Positions 1-9,437 of a DNA stretch of 51,124 bases are shown here, piece after piece. The DNA is from Clostridiaceae bacterium. Its GTDB lineage: Bacteria; Bacillota; Clostridia; Acetivibrionales; DULL01. Each line of letters opens with the position of its first letter. The stretch's first letter is position 1. The notes beneath the pieces were generated by a model. It had not been told where the DNA came from. It was given only the letters and a program-made list of their open reading frames with translations, and did no database searches. The position numbers and the translations under genes are program-made. The stretch lies in contig DULL01000057.1 in the NCBI GenBank assembly GCA_012840395.1, positions 1-51,124 of the forward strand. Reading direction: 5' to 3'.

Positions 1-266
1 TACATAGAAGATGATCTCCTTTTCTGTTATTTTTTGTTGAGAACTATATTTTAACAGGATTTCATCTTCTTTTCTATTTATTTGGAACTATATTCCAATT
101 TATCCCTACAGTAATTTTACTCTATGCAACCAAATTAATACATGCCGTTGGCAATTAAATAAATTTGATTTAATATTATTGATACATTATCATATATAGT
201 CAAATAGTATAATGAATATATTATGAAATCCAAGGAAAAAGATTTGATGGATGAGGCATCAAATGT
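1..266. other. AT-rich upstream region, possible divergent gene start
   Basis: No gene is supported inside this stretch. On the minus strand an AGGAG-like site lies about 10 bases before an ATG whose first base is position 5, so a divergent gene may begin at the left edge and run out of the window. A short direct repeat (GAACTATATT near 41 and 84) is present. The rest is AT-rich and probably holds the promoter of the DUF951 gene, but no convincing -35/-10 pair stands out. Confidence 0.35.
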
Positions 267-284
267 TTGGAAGGAGGAGATTTC

Positions 285-476
285 ATGGCTGATAAATTCA
301 AAATCGGAGATATTGTAGAACTGAAAAAGGAACATCCTTGTGGCAGCAAACAATGGGAAATAACAAGAACAGGAGTGGATTTTAAAATAAAATGCCTGGG
401 CTGCTCTCATTTAGTAATGCTTCCCAGGACTAAATTTGAAAAAAGTGTAAAGAAAATAGTAAAACCTTATATGTGA
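285..476 (+). CDS. DUF951 domain-containing small protein
   Basis: A 63-residue protein of the DUF951 family (COG4481-like). Family hallmarks are visible: an N-terminal FKIGDIVELKK, a HPCGS motif, IKCLGC, and a C-terminal LPRTKFEKSVKK. The CxG...CLGC cysteines suggest a small metal-binding or nucleic-acid-binding fold, but the family has no established function. The start is the ATG at 285, because AAGGAGG at 271-277 lies 7 bases ahead; an upstream in-frame TTG at 267 overlaps that site and is less likely. It is followed by the htrA gene on the same strand after about 95 bases. Confidence 0.9.
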   Translation: MADKFKIGDIVELKKEHPCGSKQWEITRTGVDFKIKCLGCSHLVMLPRTKFEKSVKKIVKPYM

Positions 477-506
477 GACTTTGTATCTTTTACTCATTTT
501 TTGAAA

Positions 507-557
507 TAATAAGTATGAATGCTTAAGTATAAATACTATAAGTAAAAATACTTATTA
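507..557 (+). promoter_or_regulatory. Long imperfect hairpin just ahead of htrA
   Basis: A perfect 10-bp inverted repeat (TAATAAGTAT at 507-516 and ATACTTATTA at 548-557) encloses a second one (AGTAT/ATACT). The structure ends 2-3 bases before the AAGGATGG ribosome binding site of htrA. It is almost purely A/T in its pairs, so it would be weak and temperature-sensitive. Whether it regulates htrA is inference; it could also be an operator palindrome or chance in AT-rich DNA. Confidence 0.35.
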
Positions 558-571
558 TGAAGGATGGTAAA

Positions 572-1738
572 ATGTACGAAAGAAAAAGAAGATACAATTT
601 TTTAGGGATATTAATTACCTCTCTTGTAACTTCATTTATTACGAGTATACTCGTTTTTTATTTTGTATCAGGCTACTACCAGAGACGGGACTATTCTCCC
701 GATAATAGCAGCCGTAATACTGTGGATATGCCTCAACCTCAGCAAATGGCAGTTCAGACACAGGTTGATGAGCATGTAATTGCAACAGTGGCAAAAATGG
801 CTACTCCTGGAGTAGTGGGAATATCAGTATTAAGGGTGGACGGAAATAGTATATTTGAGCAAAATGCCGCTGAAAAATGGGGAGTAGGTTCAGGGGTTAT
901 TATAAGCTCTGACGGCTATATTCTGACAAACAATCACGTTGTTGGCGGAAAAAGCAAACGAATTATCGTTTCTTTAGCAGATGGCAGAGAGGTTGAGGGA
1001 GTAGTTTTATGGACTGAGCCAGTATTGGATCTGGCAGTGATAAAAATTAATCTTACGGGACTGACTCCAATTCCTTTTGGAGACTCGAACGAATTACAGG
1101 TGGGTGAACCTGCAATAGCCATAGGTAATCCGCTGGGACTTATTTTCCAGAGAACTGTTACATCAGGTATTATCAGTGCTCTAAACAGGACAATTAAAAT
1201 CGATACCGAACAGGGTCCTAATTATATGGAGGATTTAATTCAAACAGATGCAAGCATAAACCCCGGAAACAGCGGAGGCCCGCTTCTTAATTCAAAAGGC
1301 CAGGTAATAGGTATCAATACTATTAAAGTTACCAGCGCAGAAGCAATTGGTTTTGCAATACCAATAAATGTAGCAATTCCAGTGATTAAGCAGTTTATAG
1401 AAAGAGGAGAGTTTATAGAGCCTTATCTGGGTATTTTTGCATATGATAAAGAAATTATACCTTATGTTAATAAAAATATCAGTGTAGATAATGGTATATA
1501 CGTTGCAAATGTAGATAAAAATGGTCCCGCCTTCCAAAAGGGTATTGACGTGGGCTGCATAATTAGACAGGTAGATGGTAGGGATATTAATACAATGATC
1601 CAATTAAGAACATATTTATACTCAAAGAGACCAGGAGATGTGATAAACGTTACTCATATCTCCAAAAAAGATGGAAAAATAGTTACAGTGCCCATAAGAC
1701 TTGCTGCCAAAGAGAGAGATGGGCTGATCACCAGATAA
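572..1738 (+). CDS. htrA: HtrA/DegP-like membrane-anchored serine protease with PDZ domain
   Basis: Envelope quality-control protease of family S1C (HtrA/DegP/DegQ). From the ATG at 572 (388 aa) it has a short basic N-terminus, one membrane segment at about residues 9-34 and an extracytoplasmic linker. The trypsin-like domain follows with the full triad: His122 in TNNHVVGG, Asp153 in VLDLAV and Ser234 in the GNSGGP motif. One C-terminal PDZ domain lies at about residues 280-375. The ATG at 557 lies inside a hairpin and has no ribosome binding site; the ATG at 572 follows AAGGATGG. The length fits the one-PDZ HtrA of Gram-positives. It degrades or chaperones misfolded proteins outside the membrane. 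It is a single gene, not visibly in an operon with the T-box-controlled genes downstream. Confidence 0.95.
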   Translation: MYERKRRYNFLGILITSLVTSFITSILVFYFVSGYYQRRDYSPDNSSRNTVDMPQPQQMAVQTQVDEHVIATVAKMATPGVVGISVLRVDGNSIFEQNAAEKWGVGSGVIISSDGYILTNNHVVGGKSKRIIVSLADGREVEGVVLWTEPVLDLAVIKINLTGLTPIPFGDSNELQVGEPAIAIGNPLGLIFQRTVTSGIISALNRTIKIDTEQGPNYMEDLIQTDASINPGNSGGPLLNSKGQVIGINTIKVTSAEAIGFAIPINVAIPVIKQFIERGEFIEPYLGIFAYDKEIIPYVNKNISVDNGIYVANVDKNGPAFQKGIDVGCIIRQVDGRDINTMIQLRTYLYSKRPGDVINVTHISKKDGKIVTVPIRLAAKERDGLITR

Positions 1739-1837
1739 TACTTGCTGCTTTGGGCAAAAGGGCTTGTCTGCTGATTTTATAGCAATAAACATTATAAAAA
1801 AATATATTAAATGAGCAAGAAACATATAAAAATTAGC

Positions 1838-1867
1838 TTGACACTGGTTTTGAAGCTTTGATACAAT
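1838..1867 (+). promoter_or_regulatory. Sigma-A promoter of the ilv-leu operon
   Basis: TTGACA at 1838-1843, an 18-base spacer and TACAAT at 1862-1867, a near-consensus vegetative promoter. Transcription would begin near 1874 and give a leader of about 385 bases that contains the T-box element before ilvB. Confidence 0.7.
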
Positions 1868-1939
1868 ATTAGTCAATTACACAAAAATTTGACTCTGAAT
1901 TAAACTTTGCGGGAATCATATATACAAATAGTTTATGAG

Positions 1940-2240
1940 AATTAAATAACTGGGTATTTAGTAATGAAGGAGAAAAGATGCATCCAAAGTGTACAAGAGA
2001 GCCGGTGGATGGTGTAAACCGGTACACGGGATTGCATGTATAGCTCACTCCGGAACTCTACCATTGAAAGCTTTAACTTGTTAAGGCAGATAGATGATAG
2101 CGGTGACTACGTTATAGTCGAGTACTGACTGTACTACTGAGAATACACAAGCAATTGTGTGTTTAAGTAGGGTGGTACCACGTAGAGGATCTATTCCCTT
2201 CGTCCCTGCATCATATTCTGCAAGGATGAAGGGTTTTTTA
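1940..2240 (+). promoter_or_regulatory. T-box riboswitch leader of the ilv-leu operon
   Basis: The conserved T-box sequence AGGGTGGTACCACG is at 2169-2182. It is preceded by a Stem I-like region with the GCCGGTGG...AAACCGG pairing near 2001-2022 and followed by a strong terminator at 2196-2239. This tRNA-sensing leader lets the operon be transcribed when its cognate tRNA is uncharged. A candidate specifier codon is CTC (Leu) at 2056-2058 within GAACTC, which fits a leucine-responsive ilv-leu operon; the assignment is tentative because Stem I was not folded. The boundaries are approximate. Confidence 0.88.
2196..2239 (+). terminator. T-box-controlled intrinsic terminator
   Basis: The 5' arm CCCTTCGTCC with CTGCA pairs with TGCA and GGATGAAGGG, followed by TTTTTTA. 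The 5' arm can instead pair with the T-box sequence at 2169-2182 to form the antiterminator, the standard T-box switch. ilvB starts 21 bases further on. Confidence 0.85.
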
Positions 2241-2260
2241 CTATACAAAGGGGTAGGATT

Positions 2261-3904
2261 ATGAAGATAACAGGTGCGGAAGCAATTCTGAGGTCGTTGG
2301 AAAAAGAAAATATTGAAGTAATATTCGGATATCCTGGTGCTGCAATATGTCCATTTTATAATTATTTGATAGACAGCAAAATAAAACATATATTAACAAG
2401 ACATGAGCAAGGAGCTGTACATGCTGCAAGCGGTTATGCAAGAATTACAGGTAAAACGGGAGTATGCGTGGCTACATCGGGTCCTGGGGCAACCAATCTG
2501 ATTACAGGTATTGCAACAGCTTATATGGATTCTATTCCTATTGTGGCTATTACAGGTCAGGTTCCCACAGACCAGATAGGGAAAGATGTTTTCCAGGAAG
2601 CAGATATAACTGGAGCCACTGCTCCTTTTTGCAAGCATAATTATCTTGTAAGCAGTGCAAATGATTTGCCCAGGATTTTAAAGGAGGCTTTCCATATTGC
2701 TTCTACAGGAAGGCCGGGACCAGTGCTGATTGATGTTCCTATTGATATCCAGGAAAGCATGATTGATTACGAATATCCTCAAAGCCTTGATATGAAAGGT
2801 TATAAGCCAACTTATAAAGGTCATGTGCTTCAGATAAGAAAAATATCCGAGGCTATTGAAAAGGCAAAAGCGCCGGTAATTTGCGCCGGTGGAGGAATAA
2901 TAAACGCTGATGCATCTGATCTGCTTATAAGGCTTGCAGAGAAGTGCAGGATTCCTGTAACTACAACTTTAATGGGAATAGGTGCTATTCCTTCCTGTCA
3001 TGAATTAAACCTGGGTATGATAGGTTCCCATGGCAGCTATATAGCAAACTATGCAGTAAACAACTGTGATTTATTAATAATCATAGGTGCCAGGGTTGGC
3101 GACAGGGCAATGGGATCGGCCAGCAGGATAGCTAAAAAGGCTAAGATTGTTCATATCGATATTGATCCGGCAGAAATTGGGAAAAACGTAGAGGTTTCTA
3201 TACCAGTAGTGGGAGATGCCAGGTATATACTTGAAGAACTATTGGAGATAGTTGAAAAAGGTGATACTGAACATTGGGAAACAATAATTGCAGAGAAAAA
3301 ACGGGAGCATCCTTTGTCAAAGGGTAGCTTTTCCCATAAAAATCAAGAACAGTCTGAAACTATAGATCCGAGATACTTAATTGATTTGCTTTCTGACATG
3401 GCCGGAGATAATGGGGTTATTACAACAGAAGTAGGACAGAACCAGATATGGGCGGCGAATTATTTTAAAATAAAGAAACCAAGGACATTTGTTACCTCAG
3501 GTGGAATGGGTACTATGGGATACGGACTTCCTGCAGCCATAGGAGTAAAAATAGGAAGCCCCGAATCAAAAGTAATAACCATAAGCGGAGATGGAAGTTT
3601 CCAGATGTCCATGCAGGAGCTGGGAACCATAAAGCAATATAAGCTTGGAATTAAACTGGTTATTTTAAATAATTCCAGGTTAGGTATGGTCAGAGAGGTA
3701 CAAAAAAAGAAATATTGCGGACGTTATTCCCAGGTTTTTCTGGATGATAACCCTGATTTCATAAAACTGGCAGAGGCATACGGTTTCAGGGGCCAGAGAA
3801 TTAACAGCAACCATCAGGTTCCTGAAACGCTGGAAAAAATGCTATCTGACGATAAACCCTTTATTCTGGAATGTATCGTGGATCCAGAAGAACCAACTCT
3901 TTAG
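2261..3904 (+). CDS. ilvB: Acetolactate synthase, large catalytic subunit
   Basis: Thiamine-diphosphate enzyme that condenses pyruvate to 2-acetolactate (or pyruvate plus 2-oxobutyrate to acetohydroxybutyrate), the first common step to valine, leucine and isoleucine. The 547 residues hold the three ThDP-enzyme domains. The N-terminal pyrimidine-binding domain has the catalytic Glu49 in [10 protein letters not shown]. The central domain follows. The C-terminal PP domain has the metal/ThDP motif starting GDG at residues 443-445 and ending in NN. Length matches IlvB. The start ATG follows GGGGTAGG. It is first in the T-box operon and is followed by its regulatory subunit gene. Confidence 0.97.
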   Translation: MKITGAEAILRSLEKENIEVIFGYPGAAICPFYNYLIDSKIKHILTRHEQGAVHAASGYARITGKTGVCVATSGPGATNLITGIATAYMDSIPIVAITGQVPTDQIGKDVFQEADITGATAPFCKHNYLVSSANDLPRILKEAFHIASTGRPGPVLIDVPIDIQESMIDYEYPQSLDMKGYKPTYKGHVLQIRKISEAIEKAKAPVICAGGGIINADASDLLIRLAEKCRIPVTTTLMGIGAIPSCHELNLGMIGSHGSYIANYAVNNCDLLIIIGARVGDRAMGSASRIAKKAKIVHIDIDPAEIGKNVEVSIPVVGDARYILEELLEIVEKGDTEHWETIIAEKKREHPLSKGSFSHKNQEQSETIDPRYLIDLLSDMAGDNGVITTEVGQNQIWAANYFKIKKPRTFVTSGGMGTMGYGLPAAIGVKIGSPESKVITISGDGSFQMSMQELGTIKQYKLGIKLVILNNSRLGMVREVQKKKYCGRYSQVFLDDNPDFIKLAEAYGFRGQRINSNHQVPETLEKMLSDDKPFILECIVDPEEPTL

Positions 3905-4008
3905 GTCAAATAGAGATACTATCACATGACCGAAGTAAAGACGACAACATAGCGGAAATGGAGGAAAAGACATTGAGTGGATTAAATAATTCTAAAGGGG
4001 GTAGCAAA

Positions 4009-5519
<1,511 letters not shown>

Positions 5520-5595
5520 TTGGTTTTAACCTAAAAGCTCATTACATGTCAGCATATTGAATTTTGTAACACTTCATCTTACATTTTATGGGCCC

Positions 5596-5646
5596 GTGCT
5601 GATTCAACATCGTGTTTCAACAGCACTTTCTACGCCATCCGTGGCG
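5596..5646. repeat. Two adjacent hairpins in the ilvC-leuA gap
   Basis: The 251-base gap between ilvC and leuA holds a hairpin with arms GTGCTG (5596-5601) and CAGCAC (5621-5626). A GC-rich one follows at once, CGCCA-TCCG-TGGCG (5633-5646). TTTCAAC occurs inside the first and directly after the second. There is no T-run after either, so they are not classical terminators. They may be an intergenic repeat element or an RNA-processing/stability structure separating ilvBNC from leuA-cimA. Confidence 0.45.
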
Positions 5647-5770
5647 TTTCAACCCTTAAAATACTGCGATTTCAGTGACAAATTTTGCAATATGCTTCCA
5701 ATTTCATTCGCTTTTAGATCAAACCTGACTTAATGGAGAAATTTATCTTGTATGGAAGAGGAGGTCTTAT

Positions 5771-6919
5771 ATGCCTGCAAAAATAAAAATATTCGATACT
5801 ACATTAAGAGATGGGGAACAAACTCCGGGTGTTAACCTTAATATACATGAGAAATTAGAAATCGCAAGACAGCTTGCCCGACTGGGAGTTGATATTATAG
5901 AAGCGGGCTTTGCCATAGCCTCTCCTGGAGATTTTGAGGCTGTAAAAACCATAGCACAAAATGTGAAGGGAGTTGTTGTTGCAAGCCTAAGCAGAGCTGT
6001 TCAAAAAGATATAGACAGGGCTTGGGAAGCTCTGCAATATGCAGAGAATCCAAGAATACACACATTTATAGCAACATCTGATATTCATATGAAATATAAG
6101 CTTAAAATGTCAGAAGAAGAAGTACTGGACAGAGCTGTAGCTATGGTCAAATATGCCAGGAAATACTGCAGTGATGTAGAATTTTCAGCTGAAGATGCCA
6201 GCAGGACAAGGGAAGAGTTCCTTTACAGAGTATTTGAAGCTGTTATCAATGCCGGGGCAACAGTTATTAATATACCGGATACGGTAGGTTATGCTGCACC
6301 CAAAGAGTTTGGAAGACTTATTAGGAATATTAAAGAAAACGTTTCTAATATTCATAGGGCAGAAATAAGTGTTCACTGCCATAATGATTTAGGACTCGCT
6401 GTGGCAAACACTCTTGCAGCTATGGAAAATGGAGCAACCCAGTTGGAGTGTACGATTAACGGCCTTGGAGAAAGAGCTGGAAATGCTGCTCTAGAAGAAA
6501 TAGTTATGGGAATTGAAACAAGAAAGGATTATTACAATGTCACTCATAGTATAGATACCACTCAAATATATAGAACCAGTAAGCTAATCAGCAGCTATAC
6601 AGGAATTAATGTACAGCCCAATAAGGCAATTGTAGGAGCAAATGCATTTGCCCATGAATCGGGTATTCATCAGCATGGTCTGCTGGCAGAAAAGTCAACT
6701 TATGAGATAATGAGACCAGAATCGATCGGTCTTCCCAAAAATAAAATGGTATTAGGCAAGCTTTCTGGAAGACATGCTTTTGAGGAGAAAGTAAAGGAAA
6801 TGGGTTACGTTCTGACAGAAGAAAAGTTGAAAGATGCATTTGAAAAGTTTAAAAATCTGGCCGACAGGAAGAAGGAAGTTACTGACCGGGATATTGAAGC
6901 ATTAATAGGTGAGAAATAA
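5771..6919 (+). CDS. leuA: 2-isopropylmalate synthase, truncated at an in-frame stop (catalytic and linker part)
   Basis: Condenses acetyl-CoA with 2-oxoisovalerate, the first committed leucine step. These 382 residues contain the HMGL-like TIM barrel with [12 protein letters not shown] at residues 9-20 and the metal-binding HCHND at 202-206. The linker subdomains follow, with HESGIHQHG and ending in [10 protein letters not shown]. The usual enzyme is about 510-530 residues and continues into a leucine-sensing domain. Here a TAA at 6917-6919 stops translation exactly at that boundary, and the missing domain follows in the same frame (6920-7354). As it stands the product lacks the feedback domain. 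The start ATG follows GAGGAGG. It lies between ilvC and cimA in one direction. Confidence 0.93.
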   Translation: MPAKIKIFDTTLRDGEQTPGVNLNIHEKLEIARQLARLGVDIIEAGFAIASPGDFEAVKTIAQNVKGVVVASLSRAVQKDIDRAWEALQYAENPRIHTFIATSDIHMKYKLKMSEEEVLDRAVAMVKYARKYCSDVEFSAEDASRTREEFLYRVFEAVINAGATVINIPDTVGYAAPKEFGRLIRNIKENVSNIHRAEISVHCHNDLGLAVANTLAAMENGATQLECTINGLGERAGNAALEEIVMGIETRKDYYNVTHSIDTTQIYRTSKLISSYTGINVQPNKAIVGANAFAHESGIHQHGLLAEKSTYEIMRPESIGLPKNKMVLGKLSGRHAFEEKVKEMGYVLTEEKLKDAFEKFKNLADRKKEVTDRDIEALIGEK

Positions 6920-7354
6920 TTTGAAGTTCCTGAAATCTTTGAACTGGAAAGTTTCCAAATAAGCAGCGGTAATAGAGTTGTAGCTACTTCCACAATATCT
7001 ATTAAAAGAGAAGGCAAAACCATTACTGAGGCAGCCACCGGTTCAGGTCCCGTTGATGCCGCATTTAATGCTTTGGACAGAGCCGTAGGAATTAGCTTTA
7101 AATTGGAAGAATACAGGATTAGAGCTGTTACAGAAGGAAAAGATGCCCTGGGTGAGGTCACTGTAAGAATTTCTAAAAATGATGAGAATTTTCTTGGGAA
7201 AGGTGTAAGTACCGATATTATTGAGGCAAGCGTAAGGGCTTATTTGAATGCAATTAATAAAGCTATCAGTGAATTTGGAGAAGAAATAATAGGAACAAAC
7301 GGAAATGAGAATGGTGGCAGAAATGACAATAGTGTTGCACAGGCAATCAACTAA
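6920..7354 (+). pseudogene. leuA: Severed C-terminal (LeuA regulatory) domain of 2-isopropylmalate synthase
   Basis: The frame of leuA continues after the TAA without any further break for 144 codons, starting FEVPEIFELESFQISSGN. It ends 19 bases before cimA. It encodes a complete LeuA dimer/allosteric domain, with TGSGPVDAAFNAL and GVSTDIIEAS as hallmarks. No credible start codon or ribosome binding site lies near its beginning; the first in-frame start-like codon is TTG at 7073, already inside the domain. Read with the upstream part the gene would be 527 residues, the normal size. Explanations are a recent nonsense mutation, a base-call error or stop-codon readthrough; the TAAT context argues against efficient readthrough. 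Confidence 0.85.
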
Positions 7355-7373
7355 ATAGGAAGGGGTGATTCCT

Positions 7374-8981
7374 ATGAAAAAAATAGTTATATATGATACA
7401 ACATTAAGAGACGGAGCTCAAGCTCAGGGAGTATCCTTTACCGTTGAAGATAAGCTGAAAATTGCCAAGGCATTAGATAGGTTGGGAATAAGCTATATTG
7501 AAGCCGGTAACCCAGGTTCAAATCCTAAGGACTTGGAGTTTTTTGAAAGAGTTAAAAAGATGAATTTTAAAAATGCAAAAATTATTGCTTTTGGAAGCAC
7601 CAGGAGAGTAAATATAAATGTAAAAGATGATGAAAACGTAAAATCCTTGCTTAAAGCTGGTACAGATGCCGTGGCAATATTTGGAAAGTCCTGGGATTTT
7701 CAGGTTACCGAGATACTAAAGACTACTCTGGAAGAAAATTTAAACATGATATATGATACCATTAAGTACTTTAAAGATCTTGGAAAAGAAGTTGTATATG
7801 ACGCTGAGCATTTCTTCGACGGATATAGGGCAAATCCTGAATATACAATGAAAACTTTGGAATATGCCGCAAAAGCCGGAGCTGACAGCATATGTCTTTG
7901 TGACACAAAAGGAGGCTCACTGCCTCTTGAGATATATAATATTACCAAGATGGTTGTTGAGAAATTTCCGATACCAATTGGCATACATTGTCACAATGAT
8001 AATGGCATGGGAGTGGCTGGATCTATAATTGGTGTAGAAGCCGGAGCTACTCAAGTCCAGGGTACTATCAATGGTTATGGTGAAAGATGCGGAAATGCTA
8101 ATTTATGTACAATAATTCCTACTTTGCAATTACAAATGGGATATAACTGCATACCTGAAGAAAATATGAAGACACTGACACCATTTGCCAGATATATTAG
8201 CGAAATAGCAAATATAATTCATGATGAAAGAGCACCTTTTGTAGGGAACGCAGCTTTTGCCCATAAAGCTGGTATGCATGCTGACGCTGTAAACAAAAAC
8301 ACTTTTGCCTATGAGTTAATAGATCCTGAAGCTGTGGGCAATAAGAGAATTTTCCTTATGTCAGAGGTAGCAGGCCGCAGTGCAGTTCTGCATACTTTAA
8401 ATGAAGTTGATCCGGATATTAAAAAGGATTCACCTGAGACAAAAGCCGTGATTGAAAAACTTAAAGAAATGGAATTTAAAGGATATCAGTATGAAGGGGC
8501 TGAAGGATCATTTAAACTTCTTGCAAGAAAAATTTTGGGCAAATATATACCTTCTTTCGAATTAAAGGAGTTTAAAGTTATTGTTAACATGCCTTCTGTA
8601 GGTAAATACAGTTCCTCAGCAATGATAAAGATAAAGGTTGGAGACCAGGAGGAAATAACCGCCGCAGAGGGAGAAGGTCCGGTTAACGCACTGGATTATG
8701 CTGTGAGAAAAGCTCTGGGCAAATTCTATCCTCAGATTCAGAATATGAAATTAACGGATTACAAGGTTAGAGTATTAGATTCAGAGGCAGCCACAGCAGC
8801 AAAGGTAAGGGTATTAATTGAATCAACAAATGGCAAAGAAGTATGGAGTACCATAGGTGTATCTACAGACATTATTAATGCCAGCTGGATAGCCCTGGTA
8901 GATTCAATAGAATATATGCTGAGTGCCGAGAGAAAAAATGGCGCAAACGGTATGAATGGCGCAAACGGTATGTTTGAATAA
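7374..8981 (+). CDS. cimA: (R)-citramalate synthase
   Basis: Condenses acetyl-CoA and pyruvate to citramalate, giving a threonine-independent route to 2-oxobutyrate and isoleucine. The protein has 535 residues with a TIM barrel (DTTLRDGAQAQG near residue 8, HCHND at 205-209), linker and a complete LeuA-type C-terminal regulatory domain (GEGPVNALDYAVRKAL, GVSTDIINAS). The early DTTLRDGAQ rather than DGEQ and the DLEFF region fit the CimA branch rather than LeuA or homocitrate synthase. The ATG at 7374 is chosen, 9 bases into an open frame that begins with GTG inside the ribosome binding site. The C-terminus ends in a duplicated NGANGM hexapeptide. It is the last gene of the operon. Confidence 0.93.
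   Translation: MKKIVIYDTTLRDGAQAQGVSFTVEDKLKIAKALDRLGISYIEAGNPGSNPKDLEFFERVKKMNFKNAKIIAFGSTRRVNINVKDDENVKSLLKAGTDAVAIFGKSWDFQVTEILKTTLEENLNMIYDTIKYFKDLGKEVVYDAEHFFDGYRANPEYTMKTLEYAAKAGADSICLCDTKGGSLPLEIYNITKMVVEKFPIPIGIHCHNDNGMGVAGSIIGVEAGATQVQGTINGYGERCGNANLCTIIPTLQLQMGYNCIPEENMKTLTPFARYISEIANIIHDERAPFVGNAAFAHKAGMHADAVNKNTFAYELIDPEAVGNKRIFLMSEVAGRSAVLHTLNEVDPDIKKDSPETKAVIEKLKEMEFKGYQYEGAEGSFKLLARKILGKYIPSFELKEFKVIVNMPSVGKYSSSAMIKIKVGDQEEITAAEGEGPVNALDYAVRKALGKFYPQIQNMKLTDYKVRVLDSEAATAAKVRVLIESTNGKEVWSTIGVSTDIINASWIALVDSIEYMLSAERKNGANGMNGANGMFE
8937..8972 (+). repeat. 18-bp tandem duplication at the 3' end of cimA
   Basis: Two identical 18-base units (8937-8954 and 8955-8972) encode NGANGM twice at the extreme C-terminus of CimA. 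The duplication is in frame and lies beyond the regulatory domain, so it is probably neutral and length-variable. Confidence 0.85.
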
Positions 8982-9075
8982 AGTCAAAACATTTTTACCA
9001 AGCGTCAAGAAGTCTCTCGCTTCTGTAAGCGGAAACTAAGCGGGAACTGAATTAATGTAAATTATATAATAAAAA

Positions 9076-9133
9076 CCTTTTTCAGTGGAAACTGCAAGAC
9101 CCCCACTGAATCCCGGGAGAAGCGAGTCTGCTG
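9076..9133. repeat. Dispersed clover-like intergenic repeat, copy A
   Basis: ACCTTTTTCAGTGG...CCCCACTGAA, then CCCGGGAGAAGCGAG. It matches copy B at 14719-14782 closely through three blocks: CCTT-TTCAGTGG, TGCAAGA-CCCCACTGAA and CCCGGG-GAAGCGAG. TTCAGTGG at 9081-9088 pairs with CCACTGAA at 9103-9110. AGAAGCGAG (9118-9126) is also complementary to CTCGCTTCT at 9017-9025, which could enclose a larger fold. It lies in the 456-base gap after cimA. Confidence 0.6.
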
Positions 9134-9164
9134 AAGAAGGAATATAATGTCAGATTATTTGAAG

Positions 9165-9208
9165 GTAGTCTGCTGGTTTGGCTATTCCAGACCGGGGACT
9201 ACTTTTAT
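9165..9208 (+). terminator. Probable terminator of the ilv-leu-cimA operon
   Basis: A two-tier hairpin. GTAGTC (9165-9170) pairs with GACTAC (9197-9202). Inside, GGTTTGG (9175-9181) pairs with CCAGACC (9187-9193) with one G-T wobble around a 5-base loop. A short imperfect T-run (TTTTATGTTTT) follows. It stands about 185 bases after cimA. Confidence 0.55.
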
Positions 9209-9437
9209 GTTTTCAATATTCTGTTTAAATAAATACTATTAATGTAAAACTCTATTGAGTCAAGCTTCTATGTTTTATAGAGTAATGTGCTTATTGCATT
9301 TTTTCACTCCAATAGGAAACTTGTACTCTGGAAACATTGCTTTCTATATGGTAATATGTAATGAGCTATAGAGTTTAAAAATAATATTGGCCTTCTAATA
9401 TTATTCTAAAGTTTAGTAATATGCAGGGAGGTAAAAA
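9209..9437. other. AT-rich gap before the PHP hydrolase gene
   Basis: No gene is seen. It holds a 9-bp perfect hairpin, AATAATATT at 9380-9388 with AATATTATT at 9397-9405, about 30 bases before the start codon. It also holds a long-range inverted repeat AAACTCTAT/ATAGAGTTT (about 9246 and 9366). It probably contains the promoter and operator of the downstream pair; no clear -35/-10 pair was found. Confidence 0.35.

Noticed and set aside
1292-1603. Antisense open frames such as 1292-1603, 22497-22940 and 24647-25057 (minus)
   Set aside because: They lie opposite strongly supported genes, lack ribosome sites and have low-complexity composition typical of shadows of coding sequence.
6920-7354. 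Independent gene for the LeuA regulatory domain
   Set aside because: No start codon with a ribosome site lies near the domain start, and the only in-frame start-like codon (TTG 7073) is inside the domain. A nonsense interruption explains it better.
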